Source: Streptomyces diastatochromogenes (GTDB taxonomy: Bacteria > Actinomycetota > Actinomycetes > Streptomycetales > Streptomycetaceae). Taken from it: a stretch of DNA of 64,000 nt. Under the pieces are notes generated by a model. The model did not search any database and had not been told where the DNA came from. It saw nothing but the letters and a program-made list of their open reading frames with translations. Where the stretch lies: NCBI RefSeq assembly GCF_002242805.1, contig NZ_MCGQ01000011.1:1-64000 (forward strand). The letters run 5' to 3'. This document shows, piece by piece, positions 17,167 to 26,748 of this stretch (its first letter is position 1; each line of letters opens with the position of its first letter). Made by a program: the position numbers and the translations under genes.

Positions 17167-18336
17167 GTGAACGACAGCGTTCGTCGGGGGCTCGGGGTCT
17201 CGGCCGCCGGGGACGGGCTCCTGCGGCGGCGTCGGCGGCGGTGGGTCAGGGGGGCGGCGCTGGGGGTGGGTGTGGTCGTCGTCGTGGCGGCCGGGGCCGG
17301 GTGGGCCGTGTACGCCAAGCTCAGTGCCAACATCACGCCCGATGACGCGGCCGCCGCCGAGCTTGCCCGGTACGAGCGGGAGCGGCCCACCGCGCTGGTG
17401 CGGGACGCGCAGAACATCCTGTTGATCGGGTCGGACACCCGGGCCGGGGACGGCAACGGGCAGTACGGGCGGGACCTGGGCAGTGAGCGGTCCGACACCA
17501 CGATCCTGCTGCACCTGGCCGCCGACCGGCGCAGCGCCACCGCCGTCTCGCTGCCCCGGGACCTGATGGTGGACATCCCGGGCTGCCGGCGGGCGGACGG
17601 CAGCCGCAGCGAGCCGGTGTTCGCGATGTTCAACCACGCCTTCCAGGTGGGCGGTTCGGCGTGCACCATCCGTACCGTCGAGAAGCTGACGGACATCCGG
17701 ATCGACCATCACGTGGTGGTCGACTTCAGCGGGTTCAAGGAGATGGTCGACGCCGTCGACGGGGTCCAGGTGTGTCTGAAGGAGCCCATCGACGACAAGG
17801 CCGCCAAGCTGAAGCTGCCCGCGGGCAAGGTGACGCTCGACGGGGAGCAGGCGCTCGGGTACGTACGGGCCCGTAAGTCGATCGGGGACGGCAGCGACAC
17901 CGAGCGGATGGAGCGGCAGCAGCGGTTCCTCGGCGCGCTGGTCAACAAGGTGCAGAGCAGCGACGTCCTGCTGAACCCGGCGAAGCTCTACCCGGTGCTG
18001 GACGCGGCGACCTCCTCGCTCACCACCGATCCGGAACTGGCGAGTCTGCGCGGTTTGTACCAGTTGGTGCGCGGGCTGCGGAACATCCCCACGGAACATG
18101 TGCAGTTCCTGACGGTGCCGCGGGAGTCGTACGTCTACGACTCCAATCGCGACCAACTCGTGGAGCCGGAGGCCGAGAAGCTGTTCGCGCGGCTGCGGGC
18201 GGACCAGCCGGTGGCGGTGACACAGAAGGATTCTCAGGAAGTTCTCAGGCAGGGCCCGGGAGAGGACCGTGCGGACGGCGCCTCCCCCGCCCCGACGTTC
18301 CGTGGGAACACCGCCGCCGAACACGGCTGCGCGTGA
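17167..18336 (+). CDS. LytR-CpsA-Psr (LCP) family protein 1
   Basis: 389 residues: a short basic N terminus, one membrane anchor (GAALGVGVVVVVAAGAGWAVY) and an extracytoplasmic LCP domain with QNILLIGSDTR, SDTTILLHLAADRR, SLPRDLMVDIP, GVQVCLKEPI and the arginine pair in ALGYVRARKS. LCP enzymes move lipid-linked glycopolymers onto peptidoglycan. GTG at 17167 is chosen because GAGGGGG lies 8 bases before it; an ATG at 17134 is an alternative. There is no C-terminal LytR_C domain. First of five LCP genes within 10 kb. Confidence 0.9.
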   Translation: MNDSVRRGLGVSAAGDGLLRRRRRRWVRGAALGVGVVVVVAAGAGWAVYAKLSANITPDDAAAAELARYERERPTALVRDAQNILLIGSDTRAGDGNGQYGRDLGSERSDTTILLHLAADRRSATAVSLPRDLMVDIPGCRRADGSRSEPVFAMFNHAFQVGGSACTIRTVEKLTDIRIDHHVVVDFSGFKEMVDAVDGVQVCLKEPIDDKAAKLKLPAGKVTLDGEQALGYVRARKSIGDGSDTERMERQQRFLGALVNKVQSSDVLLNPAKLYPVLDAATSSLTTDPELASLRGLYQLVRGLRNIPTEHVQFLTVPRESYVYDSNRDQLVEPEAEKLFARLRADQPVAVTQKDSQEVLRQGPGEDRADGASPAPTFRGNTAAEHGCA

Positions 18337-18568
18337 GGCGCGCACCGGGACGACGAACTTCTGTTCAGAAATATGAGGGGGATTGCCCAGTTGTAGGAAG
18401 GTGGAATTTGTCACCGGCGTCGCTTGACGCTGAACTGGGCGGATAGTGTGAGCGATCCGGTGCACCCGGCCGCGAGGTCCGTCCTGGGGTCGTGCACCGA
18501 TTCAGCGAGACCCGAGCGCCTTTGAGGGGGAAGGCGCCGCGTGGCCCCGACGGAGGATTCGGACAACC

Positions 18569-20341
18569 GTGGACGCGCAAGGCCGTGGGCGGGCGGACAA
18601 CATCGACCCCGCAGACCAGTGGGTACTCAATCCGAGCACCGGCGAATACGAACTGCGACTGAGTCCTTCCGCACCGCAGTCATCGGTTCCCGGTCCGCGG
18701 AGACCGAACGCCCGGGATTCCCGTGATTCAGGTGCTTCCGGCGGTGCGGCGCGCGGCCGCGGCGACGCGGCGGCGGGTGGCACGCGCGAGATGCGGCAGG
18801 TGCGCGGCGCGGAGGTGCCGGGACCGCGCCGGCGTCGGGGTGCCGAGCCCGAGCCGCCGCCGGGGCGGCGCAACCGGCGGCCGGTGAAGAAGAAGTCGAA
18901 GGCGAAGAAGATACTGGCGTGGACCGCCGGCGGCACGGCGTTCGTGCTGGTGGCCGTCGGCACGGCCGGCTACCTCTATCTGAAGCACCTGGAGGGCAAC
19001 GTCACCACCACGGACGTCGGTGACGCGGCCAAGGACGGCTTCAGCAAGGACGACGCCTTCAACATCCTGATCATCGGCACCGACAAGCGGACCGGCAAGG
19101 GCAACGAGGGCTACGGCGACAAGAACAGCGTCGGGCACGCCGACACCAACATCCTGCTGCATGTCGCCAAGGACCGGACGAACGCGACCGCGCTGAGCAT
19201 TCCGCGCGACCTGATCGTGAACGTGCCGGACTGCGAGACCACCCAGGCCGACGGCAGCAAGAAGATCATCGCCGGCACCGACGGGGTCCGCTTCAACACC
19301 AGCCTGGGCCAGGAGGGCCGGGACCCGGGCTGCACGATGCGGACCGTGAAGGAGGTCACCGGCATCGAGCCCGACCACTTCATGATGGTCGACTTCAACG
19401 CGGTGAAGACGCTGACCACCGCGGTCGGCGGCGTCGACGTGTGCCTCAAGCACGCGGTGAAGGACAAGGACTCGCACCTGGACCTGCCCGCCGGCCAGTC
19501 CAAGATCGCGGGCGAGCAGGCGCTGGCGTTCGTCCGCACCCGGCACAGCTGGGGCAACCAGGGCGACCTGGACCGCATCAAGGTGCAGCAGCAGTTCATG
19601 GCCTCGCTGATGCGCAAGATGTCCTCCAGCGACACCCTCACCAGCCCGACCAAGCTGGTGAAGCTGGCGGAGGCGGCCACCAAGGCGCTGACCGTCGACA
19701 AGGGCATCGGTTCGGTGAGCACGCTCAAGGACGTGGCGCTGGAGCTGAAGAAGGTGCCGCCGAAGAACATCTCCTTCCTGACGGTGCCGGTGGTCGACAA
19801 CCCGGCGGACGGTGTCGTGCACAAGACGGTCATCGTCAACCCGAACACCGCCCCCCAGGTCTTCGACGCCATCAAGAACGACGTCTCCTTCACCGAGGTG
19901 AAGAAGAAGCAGAAGGCGGCCAAGGACGCGGCGGCCGCCCGCCTCAAGGGCAGCAAGTCCGCGCCCTCCGAGGTGCGGGTGCGGGTCCTCAACGGCGGCG
20001 CCGAGGCCGGCAGCGCGCAGGAGACCCTGAACTGGCTGCAGACCGACGAGGGCGTGCTCAAGTCGGAGAACGCCGGCAACGCGCCCGCGGAACTGAGCAG
20101 GACGACGCTCGAATACGCACCCGACCAGGCGCCCCAGGCGCGTGAACTGGCCGCTCTGATGGGGCTGCCCGGAAGCGCGCTGAAGCCGGGCAAGAGCGTG
20201 ACCAACTCGCAGGGGCTGCCCGCGATGACGCTCACCCTGGGCAAGGACTTCAAGGGTGCGGGCGTCTCCCTCACCGCTCCGTCCAAGGCGCCGGACGTCG
20301 ACGGCAAGTCCACGGCCGACAAGGTTCAGTGCGCCTCGTAG
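18569..20341 (+). CDS. LCP family protein 2 with C-terminal LytR_C domain
   Basis: 590 residues: a 110-residue cytoplasmic N terminus rich in Arg, Gly and Pro, a membrane helix (about 115-140, TAGGTAFVLVAVGTAGYLYL), an LCP domain (FNILIIGTDKRTG, ADTNILLHVAKDR, SIPRDLIVNVPDC, ALAFVRTRHSWG) and a LytR_C domain (about 460-570, VRVRVLNGGAEAGSAQ). The GTG at 18569 has GGAGG 12 bases upstream. It is followed by its own terminator, so it is probably a separate transcription unit. Likely role: attaching wall glycopolymer to peptidoglycan. Confidence 0.92.
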   Translation: MDAQGRGRADNIDPADQWVLNPSTGEYELRLSPSAPQSSVPGPRRPNARDSRDSGASGGAARGRGDAAAGGTREMRQVRGAEVPGPRRRRGAEPEPPPGRRNRRPVKKKSKAKKILAWTAGGTAFVLVAVGTAGYLYLKHLEGNVTTTDVGDAAKDGFSKDDAFNILIIGTDKRTGKGNEGYGDKNSVGHADTNILLHVAKDRTNATALSIPRDLIVNVPDCETTQADGSKKIIAGTDGVRFNTSLGQEGRDPGCTMRTVKEVTGIEPDHFMMVDFNAVKTLTTAVGGVDVCLKHAVKDKDSHLDLPAGQSKIAGEQALAFVRTRHSWGNQGDLDRIKVQQQFMASLMRKMSSSDTLTSPTKLVKLAEAATKALTVDKGIGSVSTLKDVALELKKVPPKNISFLTVPVVDNPADGVVHKTVIVNPNTAPQVFDAIKNDVSFTEVKKKQKAAKDAAAARLKGSKSAPSEVRVRVLNGGAEAGSAQETLNWLQTDEGVLKSENAGNAPAELSRTTLEYAPDQAPQARELAALMGLPGSALKPGKSVTNSQGLPAMTLTLGKDFKGAGVSLTAPSKAPDVDGKSTADKVQCAS

Positions 20342-20349
20342 GTAACCCA

Positions 20350-20394
20350 ACGGGTCCGTCGTGCGTCTAACTCGGCGCGGGACGGACCCGTTTC
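20350..20394 (+). terminator. Intrinsic-type terminator after LCP 2
   Basis: ACGGGTCCGTC (20350-20360) and GACGGACCCGT (20381-20391) form a perfect 11-bp stem with a 20-base loop, followed by TTTC. It sits 9 bases after the LCP 2 stop codon. Confidence 0.85.
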
Positions 20395-20469
20395 ATGGCG
20401 CAGGGTGGGGAGGGCAGGGAGTTGTCGCAGAGCGATGTGCGGGGGGAGCCTCCTGCGGTCGAGGACACG

Positions 20470-22068
20470 ATGGCGCTCACGCCCCGGACGGCGGTCGCGC
20501 CGGAGGGGTCCGGACGGCACGGCGGCGGGCGTCGCGGCGGCGTCCCGAAGACCGAGAGGCGACCGCGCCGACGGCGGGCTCTGCGCTGGTCGGCGACCGT
20601 GCTCGCGGTGGTGATACTTGGCACGGCCGGCGCCGGATACCTGTACTACCAGCACCTGAACGGCAACATCCAGAAGGGTCGGCGCAGCAACGGCGACGAC
20701 TCCAAGGCGCAGCGGACCCGGCCGAACGCGGCCGGCCAGACCCCGCTGAACATCCTGCTGATCGGCTCCGACAGCCGTAACTCCGACGAGAACGTGAAGC
20801 TCGGCGGGGCCAAGTACGACCGCGGCAGCCCACCGCTCGCCGACGTGCAGATGCTCATCCACCTCTCCGCGGACCGCAAGAGCGCCGCCATGGTGAGCAT
20901 CCCCCGGGACACCCGGGTCGACATCCCCAAGTGCACGGACCCCGACACCGGCAAGGTCTACCCGGCGACCAACGACATCATCAACACCACCCTGGCCCGG
21001 GGCGGGGCCGGCTGCACGCTGGCCACCTGGGAGAACCTCACCGGCGTCTACATCGACCACTGGATGACGATCGACTTCGCGGGCGTGGTGAAGATGGCGG
21101 ACGCCATCGGCGGCGTCGAGGTGTGCGTACGGCAGAACGTGTGGGACCACTCCACGCCCGCCCAACGCGGCGGCTCCGGGCTGAAGATGAAGGCCGGGCG
21201 GAAGAAGGTCGAGGGCGTGCAGGCCCTGCAGTGGCTGCGCACGCGGCACGCCTGGGGCAGTGACGTGATGCGGGCCCGCGCCCAGCACATGTACCTCAAC
21301 TCGATGATCCGCACGCTGCAGCATCAGAACGTCTTCACCGACACCGGCCGGCTCATGGACCTGGCCGAGGCGGCCACCAAGTCCCTGAAGGTGTCGGAGG
21401 AGATCGGCACCGTCAAGAAGCTCTACGACCTCGGCATGGAGCTGAAGTCGGTGCCGTCGGACCGCATCACGTCGGTGACGATGCCCAACGTCCAGGACTC
21501 GCAGAACGGCGAGCATGTCGTACCGGAGAAGGCCGGCGCCGACAAGATGTGGCAGATGCTCCGCGACGACGTGGCGTTCGACAAGAACGGCAAGCCGTCG
21601 AAGGCGAAGCAGGCGGGGAGCAAGTCCCAGCCGACGAAGGCTCCCTCGGTCGACGCGGCGCGGCTCGGGGTGGTGGTGCAGAACGCCACACAGTCCTCCA
21701 CCGAGGCCGCGGTCGGGGGCCGGGCCCGGACGATCGGCCAGGTGCTCGTGCAGAAGGGGTACGGCAGGGCCACGGCCGATACCTCGGCGGTGCTGTCCGC
21801 CGACCAGACCGTCGTGCGCTACCCGAGCGCCGATCTGGAGGGGGACGCGCAGGGCGTCGCCAAGGCGCTGGGCATCCCGCTGAGCCAGGTGAAGCAGTCG
21901 ACCGACGTGTCCGGGGTCACCCTCGTCGTGGGCGCGGACTGGCGCACGGGCACGGCCTACCCCAAGAAGTCCGCTCCGAAGGCCGGCGACCTGCCCAGCA
22001 ACTCCGACGCCATCAACGGCTCGGACACCTCCCAGTGCATGGACGTGTACAAGCCCTACCAGTGGTGA
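20470..22068 (+). CDS. LCP family protein 3 with C-terminal LytR_C domain
   Basis: 532 residues: basic N terminus, membrane helix (SATVLAVVILGTAGAGYLYY), LCP domain (LNILLIGSDSRN, ADVQMLIHLSADRKSA, SIPRDTRVDIPKC, ALQWLRTRHAWG) and LytR_C domain (LGVVVQNATQSS onward). The frame is open from 20395, but that ATG touches the upstream terminator and codons 20395-20469 lack the strong GC3 bias that begins at 20470, where GAGG lies 5 bases upstream. I therefore take 20470. An unusual insertion (VWDHSTPAQRGGSGLK) sits between the LCP motifs. Confidence 0.88.
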   Translation: MALTPRTAVAPEGSGRHGGGRRGGVPKTERRPRRRRALRWSATVLAVVILGTAGAGYLYYQHLNGNIQKGRRSNGDDSKAQRTRPNAAGQTPLNILLIGSDSRNSDENVKLGGAKYDRGSPPLADVQMLIHLSADRKSAAMVSIPRDTRVDIPKCTDPDTGKVYPATNDIINTTLARGGAGCTLATWENLTGVYIDHWMTIDFAGVVKMADAIGGVEVCVRQNVWDHSTPAQRGGSGLKMKAGRKKVEGVQALQWLRTRHAWGSDVMRARAQHMYLNSMIRTLQHQNVFTDTGRLMDLAEAATKSLKVSEEIGTVKKLYDLGMELKSVPSDRITSVTMPNVQDSQNGEHVVPEKAGADKMWQMLRDDVAFDKNGKPSKAKQAGSKSQPTKAPSVDAARLGVVVQNATQSSTEAAVGGRARTIGQVLVQKGYGRATADTSAVLSADQTVVRYPSADLEGDAQGVAKALGIPLSQVKQSTDVSGVTLVVGADWRTGTAYPKKSAPKAGDLPSNSDAINGSDTSQCMDVYKPYQW

Positions 22069-22076
22069 ACCGACAA

Positions 22077-22105
22077 GAGGGCCCCTCCGCGCAGGAGGGG
22101 CCCTC
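22077..22105. terminator. Bidirectional terminator between LCP 3 and GT2
   Basis: GAGGGCCCCTCC (22077-22088) and GGAGGGGCCCTC (22094-22105) form a perfect 12-bp stem with a 5-base loop, between the convergent LCP 3 and glycosyltransferase genes. Confidence 0.9.
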
Positions 22106-22123
22106 GTCGTCTCATGTGCTCGC

Positions 22124-23152
22124 TCAGCGGGGTTCCAGCACCGCCGGCCGGCGCGAGGCGATGACCCGCTTCGCCAGCGACTTGGGGCTGGTCAGGAAGC
22201 CCCAGCCCCACGACATGTGCATGGTCGCCAGGGCCACCGGGATCTGCAGCCGGGCCTTGAGCGGAAGCCCCTTGCCCGCCGGGACCGAACCCGCCACGAT
22301 CGCCGCCAGATAGCCGCCGGGGATCACCAGACCCCACGGCGTCAGGGCCGCGCCCACCACGAGACCCGCCGCCATCGCGCACACCGCGGTCGGCGGGGCG
22401 AGGTAGCGCAGGTTGATGGAGCCCTCGTGGTAGCGGGCGACGACATGGCGCCAGCGGCCGTAGTCCTTGTACTGCTTGGCGAGCGCCCGCACGCTCGGCC
22501 GCGGCCGGTACGACACCCTCAGCTCCGGCGAGAACCAGATCAGGCCGCCCGCCTCACGGATGCGGAAGTTCAGCTCCCAGTCCTGGGCGCGGATGAACTC
22601 CTCGTTGTAGCCGCCCTGTTGCTCCAGCGCCTCGCGGCGGAAGACGCCGAGGTAGACCGTCTCGGCGGGGCCCGCCTGGCCGCCGGTGTGGAAGGCCGCG
22701 TTGCCGACGCCGACCTTCGAGGTCATGGCGGCGGCGACCGCGTGCTCCCAGTCGTTCTCGCCCTCGGCATGCATGATGCCGCCGACGTTCTGCGCGCCGG
22801 TCTCCTCCAGGAGCCGCACGGCGGTCGCGATGTAGTTCGGCGAGAGCATGCCGTGGCCGTCGACACGGACCACGATCGGATGCCGGGAGGCCTTGATCGC
22901 CGCGTTCAGCGCGGCGGGGGTGCGACCGGTCGGGTTCGGGACGGTGTGTACACGCGCGTCGTCGGCCACGAGCTGAGCGGCGATCTCGTCCGTGCGGTCC
23001 GTGGACGGACCGAGGGCGATCACGACCTCCATCTCGCCGGCGTACTCCTGCGCGAGGATCGCTTGGACGGCCCCGCGCAGATGCCGCTCCTCGTTGAGGA
23101 CGGGCATGATCACAGAAACAGCGGGGAGTCGCACGTCGGGCTTGGCGTTCAT
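22124..23152 (-). CDS. GT2 family glycosyltransferase (ExoA-like)
   Basis: 342 residues with an N-terminal GT-A domain: VSVIMPVLNEERHLRGAV, nucleotide-binding VIALGPSTDRT, metal-site VRVDGHG, acceptor region FIRAQDWELNFRIREAGG (ED/QDxE-like) and a membrane-associated C terminus with two to three hydrophobic helices (AAGLVVGAALTPWGLVIPGGYLAA). It likely builds a lipid-linked surface polysaccharide on the inner face of the membrane. It is embedded among five LCP genes, which would fit it supplying their substrate. ATG at 23152. The sugar donor is unknown. Confidence 0.87.
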   Translation of the reverse strand: MNAKPDVRLPAVSVIMPVLNEERHLRGAVQAILAQEYAGEMEVVIALGPSTDRTDEIAAQLVADDARVHTVPNPTGRTPAALNAAIKASRHPIVVRVDGHGMLSPNYIATAVRLLEETGAQNVGGIMHAEGENDWEHAVAAAMTSKVGVGNAAFHTGGQAGPAETVYLGVFRREALEQQGGYNEEFIRAQDWELNFRIREAGGLIWFSPELRVSYRPRPSVRALAKQYKDYGRWRHVVARYHEGSINLRYLAPPTAVCAMAAGLVVGAALTPWGLVIPGGYLAAIVAGSVPAGKGLPLKARLQIPVALATMHMSWGWGFLTSPKSLAKRVIASRRPAVLEPR

Positions 23153-23279
23153 AGGGGGCTCACGTTACCGCGAACGGGGGACACCGGTGCGCGCCGCCGG
23201 GGCGTGGAGGCGGGCAGGAGATCGTATCGGCCTACGGTGCTCACAAATCCCACGTACGGCCGCAGCCCGGAGGTGTCCC

Positions 23280-24782
23280 TTGCCGAGCCCGCCCAGGTCC
23301 CCCGCCCGGCCGCAGCGCCGACCGCAACCGCCCCGCCGGGTGCCACGGCAGCCCCAACGGACCGTGCGGCCCCCGCGCCCCAGGCGGCCGCGCTGGGCCA
23401 TGCGGGCGGTGACCACGCTGTCCGTGGTCGTGCTCGCCTCCGCCGGGATCGGCCACGCGGTCGTCACCAGCCTGGACGCGGGCATCGCCCGGGTCGACGC
23501 CTTCAAGGACATGAAGAACCGGCCCCGCGCCGGGCACGGCATGAACGTCCTGCTGGTCGGCACGGACGCCCGCGACAGGATCAGCGAGTCGGAGCGGCGC
23601 GCGTACCGACTGGGCGGGCAGCCCTGCCACTGCACCGACACGATGATGATCGTGCACATCTCGGACGACCGGGAACGGGCGAGCGTGGTGAGCCTGCCCC
23701 GCGACTCCTACGCCGAGGTGCCCGAGCACGTCGACCCGGCCACCGGCCGGCGGCACATCCCGCACCCCGTCAAGCTGAACGCGGCGTACGCCGAGGGCGG
23801 CCCCCAGCTGACCATCGCCACGGTCGAGAACATGACCCATGTGAAGATCGACCACTATCTGGAGGTCGACTTCACCAGCTTCATGAAGACCGTGGACGTG
23901 CTCGGCGGCGTCCAGGTCTGCACGGCGACACCGCTGAAGGACTCGTACACCGGCCTCGACCTGGCGCCCGGCACGTACACCCTCAACGGCGGGCAGGCGC
24001 TGCAGTACGTGCGCGCCCGGCACGCGGACGGGGCGAGCGACCTGGGCCGGATGAGGCGGCAGCAGCGGTTCCTGGCCGCGCTGATCGAGCGGGCCACCTC
24101 CTCCGGGGTGCTGCTGAACCCGATGAGGTTCCGGGACGTGACCCGGGCGGTGCTCGGCTCGGTGCGGGCCGACGAGGGCTTCGGCACCGACGAGCTGCTC
24201 GACCTCGGCCGGGCGATGCGGAACTTCTCCCCGTCCTCCTCCGAGTTCACCACCGTGCCGATCGGGCAGCTGAACTTCGCGGTCAAGGGCCTCGGCTCGA
24301 CCCTGAAGTGGGACCCGGCGGCGTCCGGCCGGCTCTTCCAGGCCCTGCGCGACGACAAGCCGCTCAGCGTGGAGCACCCGCACCGCGGTCCTCGGCCCGC
24401 GCCTGTCGAGGTCGACCCACGGCAGGTCCGGGTCCAGGTGGAGAACGGAACCGGCACGGCCGGGCTGGCCAAGCGGATCGACGCGGCGCTCGCGACGGCC
24501 GGCTTCGCCACCACCCGGCAGCCGACCACCGCGACCGTGCACAACGCCAGGCGCACGGTGATCTCCTACGACCCCCGCTGGGACCGCTCCGCCCGCACCC
24601 TGGCCGCGGCCCTGCCCGGCAGCGAACTGCGCGCGGTACCGGGCCAGGGCCAGCTGATCAAGGTGACCGCCGGGTCGGACTTCAAGGCCGTGCACCAGGT
24701 ACGGGTCGAGGACCCGGCCAAGCCGGAGCAGGCCGTGCTGCGCGGCAACGAGGTGATCTGCTCGGCTTCCGAAGGGGCCTAG
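23280..24782 (+). CDS. LCP family protein 4 with C-terminal LytR_C domain (TTG start)
   Basis: 500 residues: Pro/Arg-rich N terminus, a signal-anchor helix (AVTTLSVVVLASAGIGHAVV), LCP domain (MNVLLVGTDARDR, CTDTMMIVHISDDRERA, SLPRDSYAEVP, ALQYVRARHADG) and LytR_C domain (VRVQVENGTGTAGLAKR). The frame is open far upstream, but TTG at 23280 has GGAGG 5 bases before it and starts the plausible protein. It is divergent from the GT2 gene. Its stop codon overlaps the stop of the convergent thioesterase gene. Confidence 0.87.
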   Translation: MPSPPRSPARPQRRPQPPRRVPRQPQRTVRPPRPRRPRWAMRAVTTLSVVVLASAGIGHAVVTSLDAGIARVDAFKDMKNRPRAGHGMNVLLVGTDARDRISESERRAYRLGGQPCHCTDTMMIVHISDDRERASVVSLPRDSYAEVPEHVDPATGRRHIPHPVKLNAAYAEGGPQLTIATVENMTHVKIDHYLEVDFTSFMKTVDVLGGVQVCTATPLKDSYTGLDLAPGTYTLNGGQALQYVRARHADGASDLGRMRRQQRFLAALIERATSSGVLLNPMRFRDVTRAVLGSVRADEGFGTDELLDLGRAMRNFSPSSSEFTTVPIGQLNFAVKGLGSTLKWDPAASGRLFQALRDDKPLSVEHPHRGPRPAPVEVDPRQVRVQVENGTGTAGLAKRIDAALATAGFATTRQPTTATVHNARRTVISYDPRWDRSARTLAAALPGSELRAVPGQGQLIKVTAGSDFKAVHQVRVEDPAKPEQAVLRGNEVICSASEGA

Positions 24783-25327
24783 TCCTCGAAGCCCTCCGCC
24801 GCCCGCTTCTCGCGCAGCTCGCGGATCGCGCGCCGACGGGCCAGGCGGTGGGTGCGGCGGATCTGGGCCTCCTGGTAGCGGCGGCGGTCGCGGTCGGTCT
24901 CCGGCAGCACCGGGGGCACCTGGCGCGGCTTGCCGTCGGCGTCCACGGCCGCGAAGACCAGGTAGGCCGAGCCGACCTGGGTCGGCGGGGCGGACTCGTT
25001 CCAGCGCTCGGCCAGCACCCGCACGCCGACCTCCATCGAGGTCCGGCCGGTCCAGTTGACCTGGGCCTTCACATGGACCAGATCGCCCACGCGGACGGGC
25101 TCCAGGAAGGCCATCTCGTCCATGGAGGCGGTGACGGCGGGACCGCCGGAGTGCCGGCCGGCCACCGCGCCCGCCGCGTCGTCGACCAGTTTCATGATCA
25201 CACCGCCGTGCACCGTCCCCAACAGATTGGTGTCGTTGTGGGTCATGATGTGGCTGAGTGTGGTGCGGGAAGCGGACGTCGGCTTGCCCGGGATGTCCGG
25301 ATCCACGTCCGTGGCCTGGTCTGTCAT
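24779..25327 (-). CDS. Hotdog-fold acyl-CoA thioesterase
   Basis: 182 residues of the BACH/YciA-type acyl-CoA hydrolase family, hydrolysing acyl-CoA to free acid and CoA. Motifs: LSHIMTHNDTNLLGTVHGGVIMKLVDDAAG, with the catalytic Asn/Asp loop, and VRVGDLVHVKAQVNWTGRTSMEVGV for subunit and CoA contacts. The C terminus is unusually long and basic (RRRYQEAQIRRTHRLARRRA). ATG at 25327; the region upstream in frame is the LCP 5 promoter. Chain-length preference is unknown. Confidence 0.9.
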   Translation of the reverse strand: MTDQATDVDPDIPGKPTSASRTTLSHIMTHNDTNLLGTVHGGVIMKLVDDAAGAVAGRHSGGPAVTASMDEMAFLEPVRVGDLVHVKAQVNWTGRTSMEVGVRVLAERWNESAPPTQVGSAYLVFAAVDADGKPRQVPPVLPETDRDRRRYQEAQIRRTHRLARRRAIRELREKRAAEGFED

Positions 25328-25446
25328 GGCCCCCACCTTATGCCGAACTGACATTCGCGGAATTTGTGTCAGCTTCGCAACAGCGCCGCTCTGATTTTCC
25401 GACACCCCTTGTAAGGCCCACGGCGGTGCCCTGCACACTGGGGCGC

Positions 25447-26748
25447 ATGAATGACTGGCCCGAGGGATGGCGAGACGACAATCGCGGCCCGCGCTACGGA
25501 CGCGGCAGCGGCGGCGCGCAGCCGGAAAGCGCCCGCGTGATGCGTCAGGTGCGGCGCGGCCCGGCGGTACCGCCCGGACAGCGCTCGTACGGCGACCCCG
25601 GCCCGTCGGCACCGCCGTACGGCGCCGGAGTCCCGCAGCAGCCGTCGTACGTCGACGGCCAGGGATACGACGACTACGACAGCGGATACAACACGGGCCA
25701 GGTCTACGGCGGCGGCCCGGGCGGGCCCGGCGGCCCGGCGGGCGCACCCACCCGGGGTCCGCGTCCGGCGCCGAACTGGCGCCGGCGCATCAAGTGGACC
25801 GCGATCACGCTGGCCGGTGTGCTGATCGTCACCTCGGTGGCGACGTACTTCTGGGCCGACTCCAAGCTGCGCCGCGAGGTCGACCTGTCGAAGGTCATCG
25901 ACCGGCCGGAGTCCGGCTCGGGCACGAACTACCTGATCGTCGGCTCGGACAGCCGTGAGGGCATGTCCAAGGCGGACGAGAAGAAGCTGCACACCGGTGG
26001 CGCCGAGGGCAAGCGCACCGACTCGATGATGATCCTGCACGTCGGCGACAGCGGCGACACGCTGATCTCGCTGCCGCGCGACTCGGACGTGGAGATCCCG
26101 TCGTACAAGGGGTCGACGTCCGGGAAGGTCTACCCGGCCACCGGTCGGCGCGAGAAACTGAACGCGGCCTACGCCGAGGACGGCCCGACCCTCCTCGTGC
26201 GCACGGTCGAGTACAACACCGGCCTGCACATCGACCACTACGTGGAGATCGGCTTCCAGGGCTTCGCGAACATCGTGGACGCGGTCGGCGGCGTCGAGAT
26301 CGACATCGACAAGGGCTTCAAGGACAAGTGGTCCGGCGCCGACTTCAAGGCGGGCAAGCAGACCCTCGACGGCCAGCAGGCCCTCGCCTTCGTCCGCACC
26401 CGGCACGCCTTCGCGGCCAGCGACCTGCAGCGCACCAAGAACCAGCAGAAGTTCCTGTCCGCCCTGGCCCACCAGGTCGCCACCCCGGGGACGATCCTCA
26501 ACCCCTTCAAGTTCTACCCGACCATGGGCGCGGGCCTGGACTCCCTGATCGTCGACAAGGACATGGGCCTGTGGGACCTGGGGTCCATGTTCTGGGCGAT
26601 GAAGGGCGTCAACGGCGGTGACGGCACCTCGCTGAACATGCCGATCTCCGGATCCACCGGCGGCAACCTCGTCTGGGACAAGGCGAAGGTGAAGACCCTG
26701 GTGAACGAGCTGAACAACGACCAGAAGGTGACCGTCACCGGCAACTAG
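25447..26748 (+). CDS. LCP family protein 5, Tyr/Gly/Pro-rich N terminus
   Basis: 433 residues: a 110-residue cytoplasmic N terminus rich in Gly, Pro and Tyr (GYDDYDSGYNTGQVYGGG), a membrane helix (ITLAGVLIVTSVATYFW) and an LCP domain (NYLIVGSDSREGM, TDSMMILHVGDSGD, SLPRDSDVEIP, ALAFVRTRHAFA). It ends without a LytR_C domain. The N-terminal tyrosines resemble those phosphorylated in other bacterial wall proteins, but no site can be assigned. It overlaps the convergent methyltransferase gene by four bases. Confidence 0.9.
   Translation: MNDWPEGWRDDNRGPRYGRGSGGAQPESARVMRQVRRGPAVPPGQRSYGDPGPSAPPYGAGVPQQPSYVDGQGYDDYDSGYNTGQVYGGGPGGPGGPAGAPTRGPRPAPNWRRRIKWTAITLAGVLIVTSVATYFWADSKLRREVDLSKVIDRPESGSGTNYLIVGSDSREGMSKADEKKLHTGGAEGKRTDSMMILHVGDSGDTLISLPRDSDVEIPSYKGSTSGKVYPATGRREKLNAAYAEDGPTLLVRTVEYNTGLHIDHYVEIGFQGFANIVDAVGGVEIDIDKGFKDKWSGADFKAGKQTLDGQQALAFVRTRHAFAASDLQRTKNQQKFLSALAHQVATPGTILNPFKFYPTMGAGLDSLIVDKDMGLWDLGSMFWAMKGVNGGDGTSLNMPISGSTGGNLVWDKAKVKTLVNELNNDQKVTVTGN

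Noticed and set aside
18424..18449. TTGACG and TAGTGT upstream of LCP 2 as a promoter
   Set aside because: The spacer is only 14 bases, too short for a standard sigma-70-type promoter.
14773..18465. A 1230-residue minus-strand frame containing the amidase
   Set aside because: Only the part from 16161 down has family motifs and a signal peptide; the rest is antisense to the LCP 1 and TIGR03089 genes.
20395..20469. N-terminal extension of LCP 3
   Set aside because: The codons lack GC3 bias, there is no ribosome binding site, and the ATG touches the preceding terminator.
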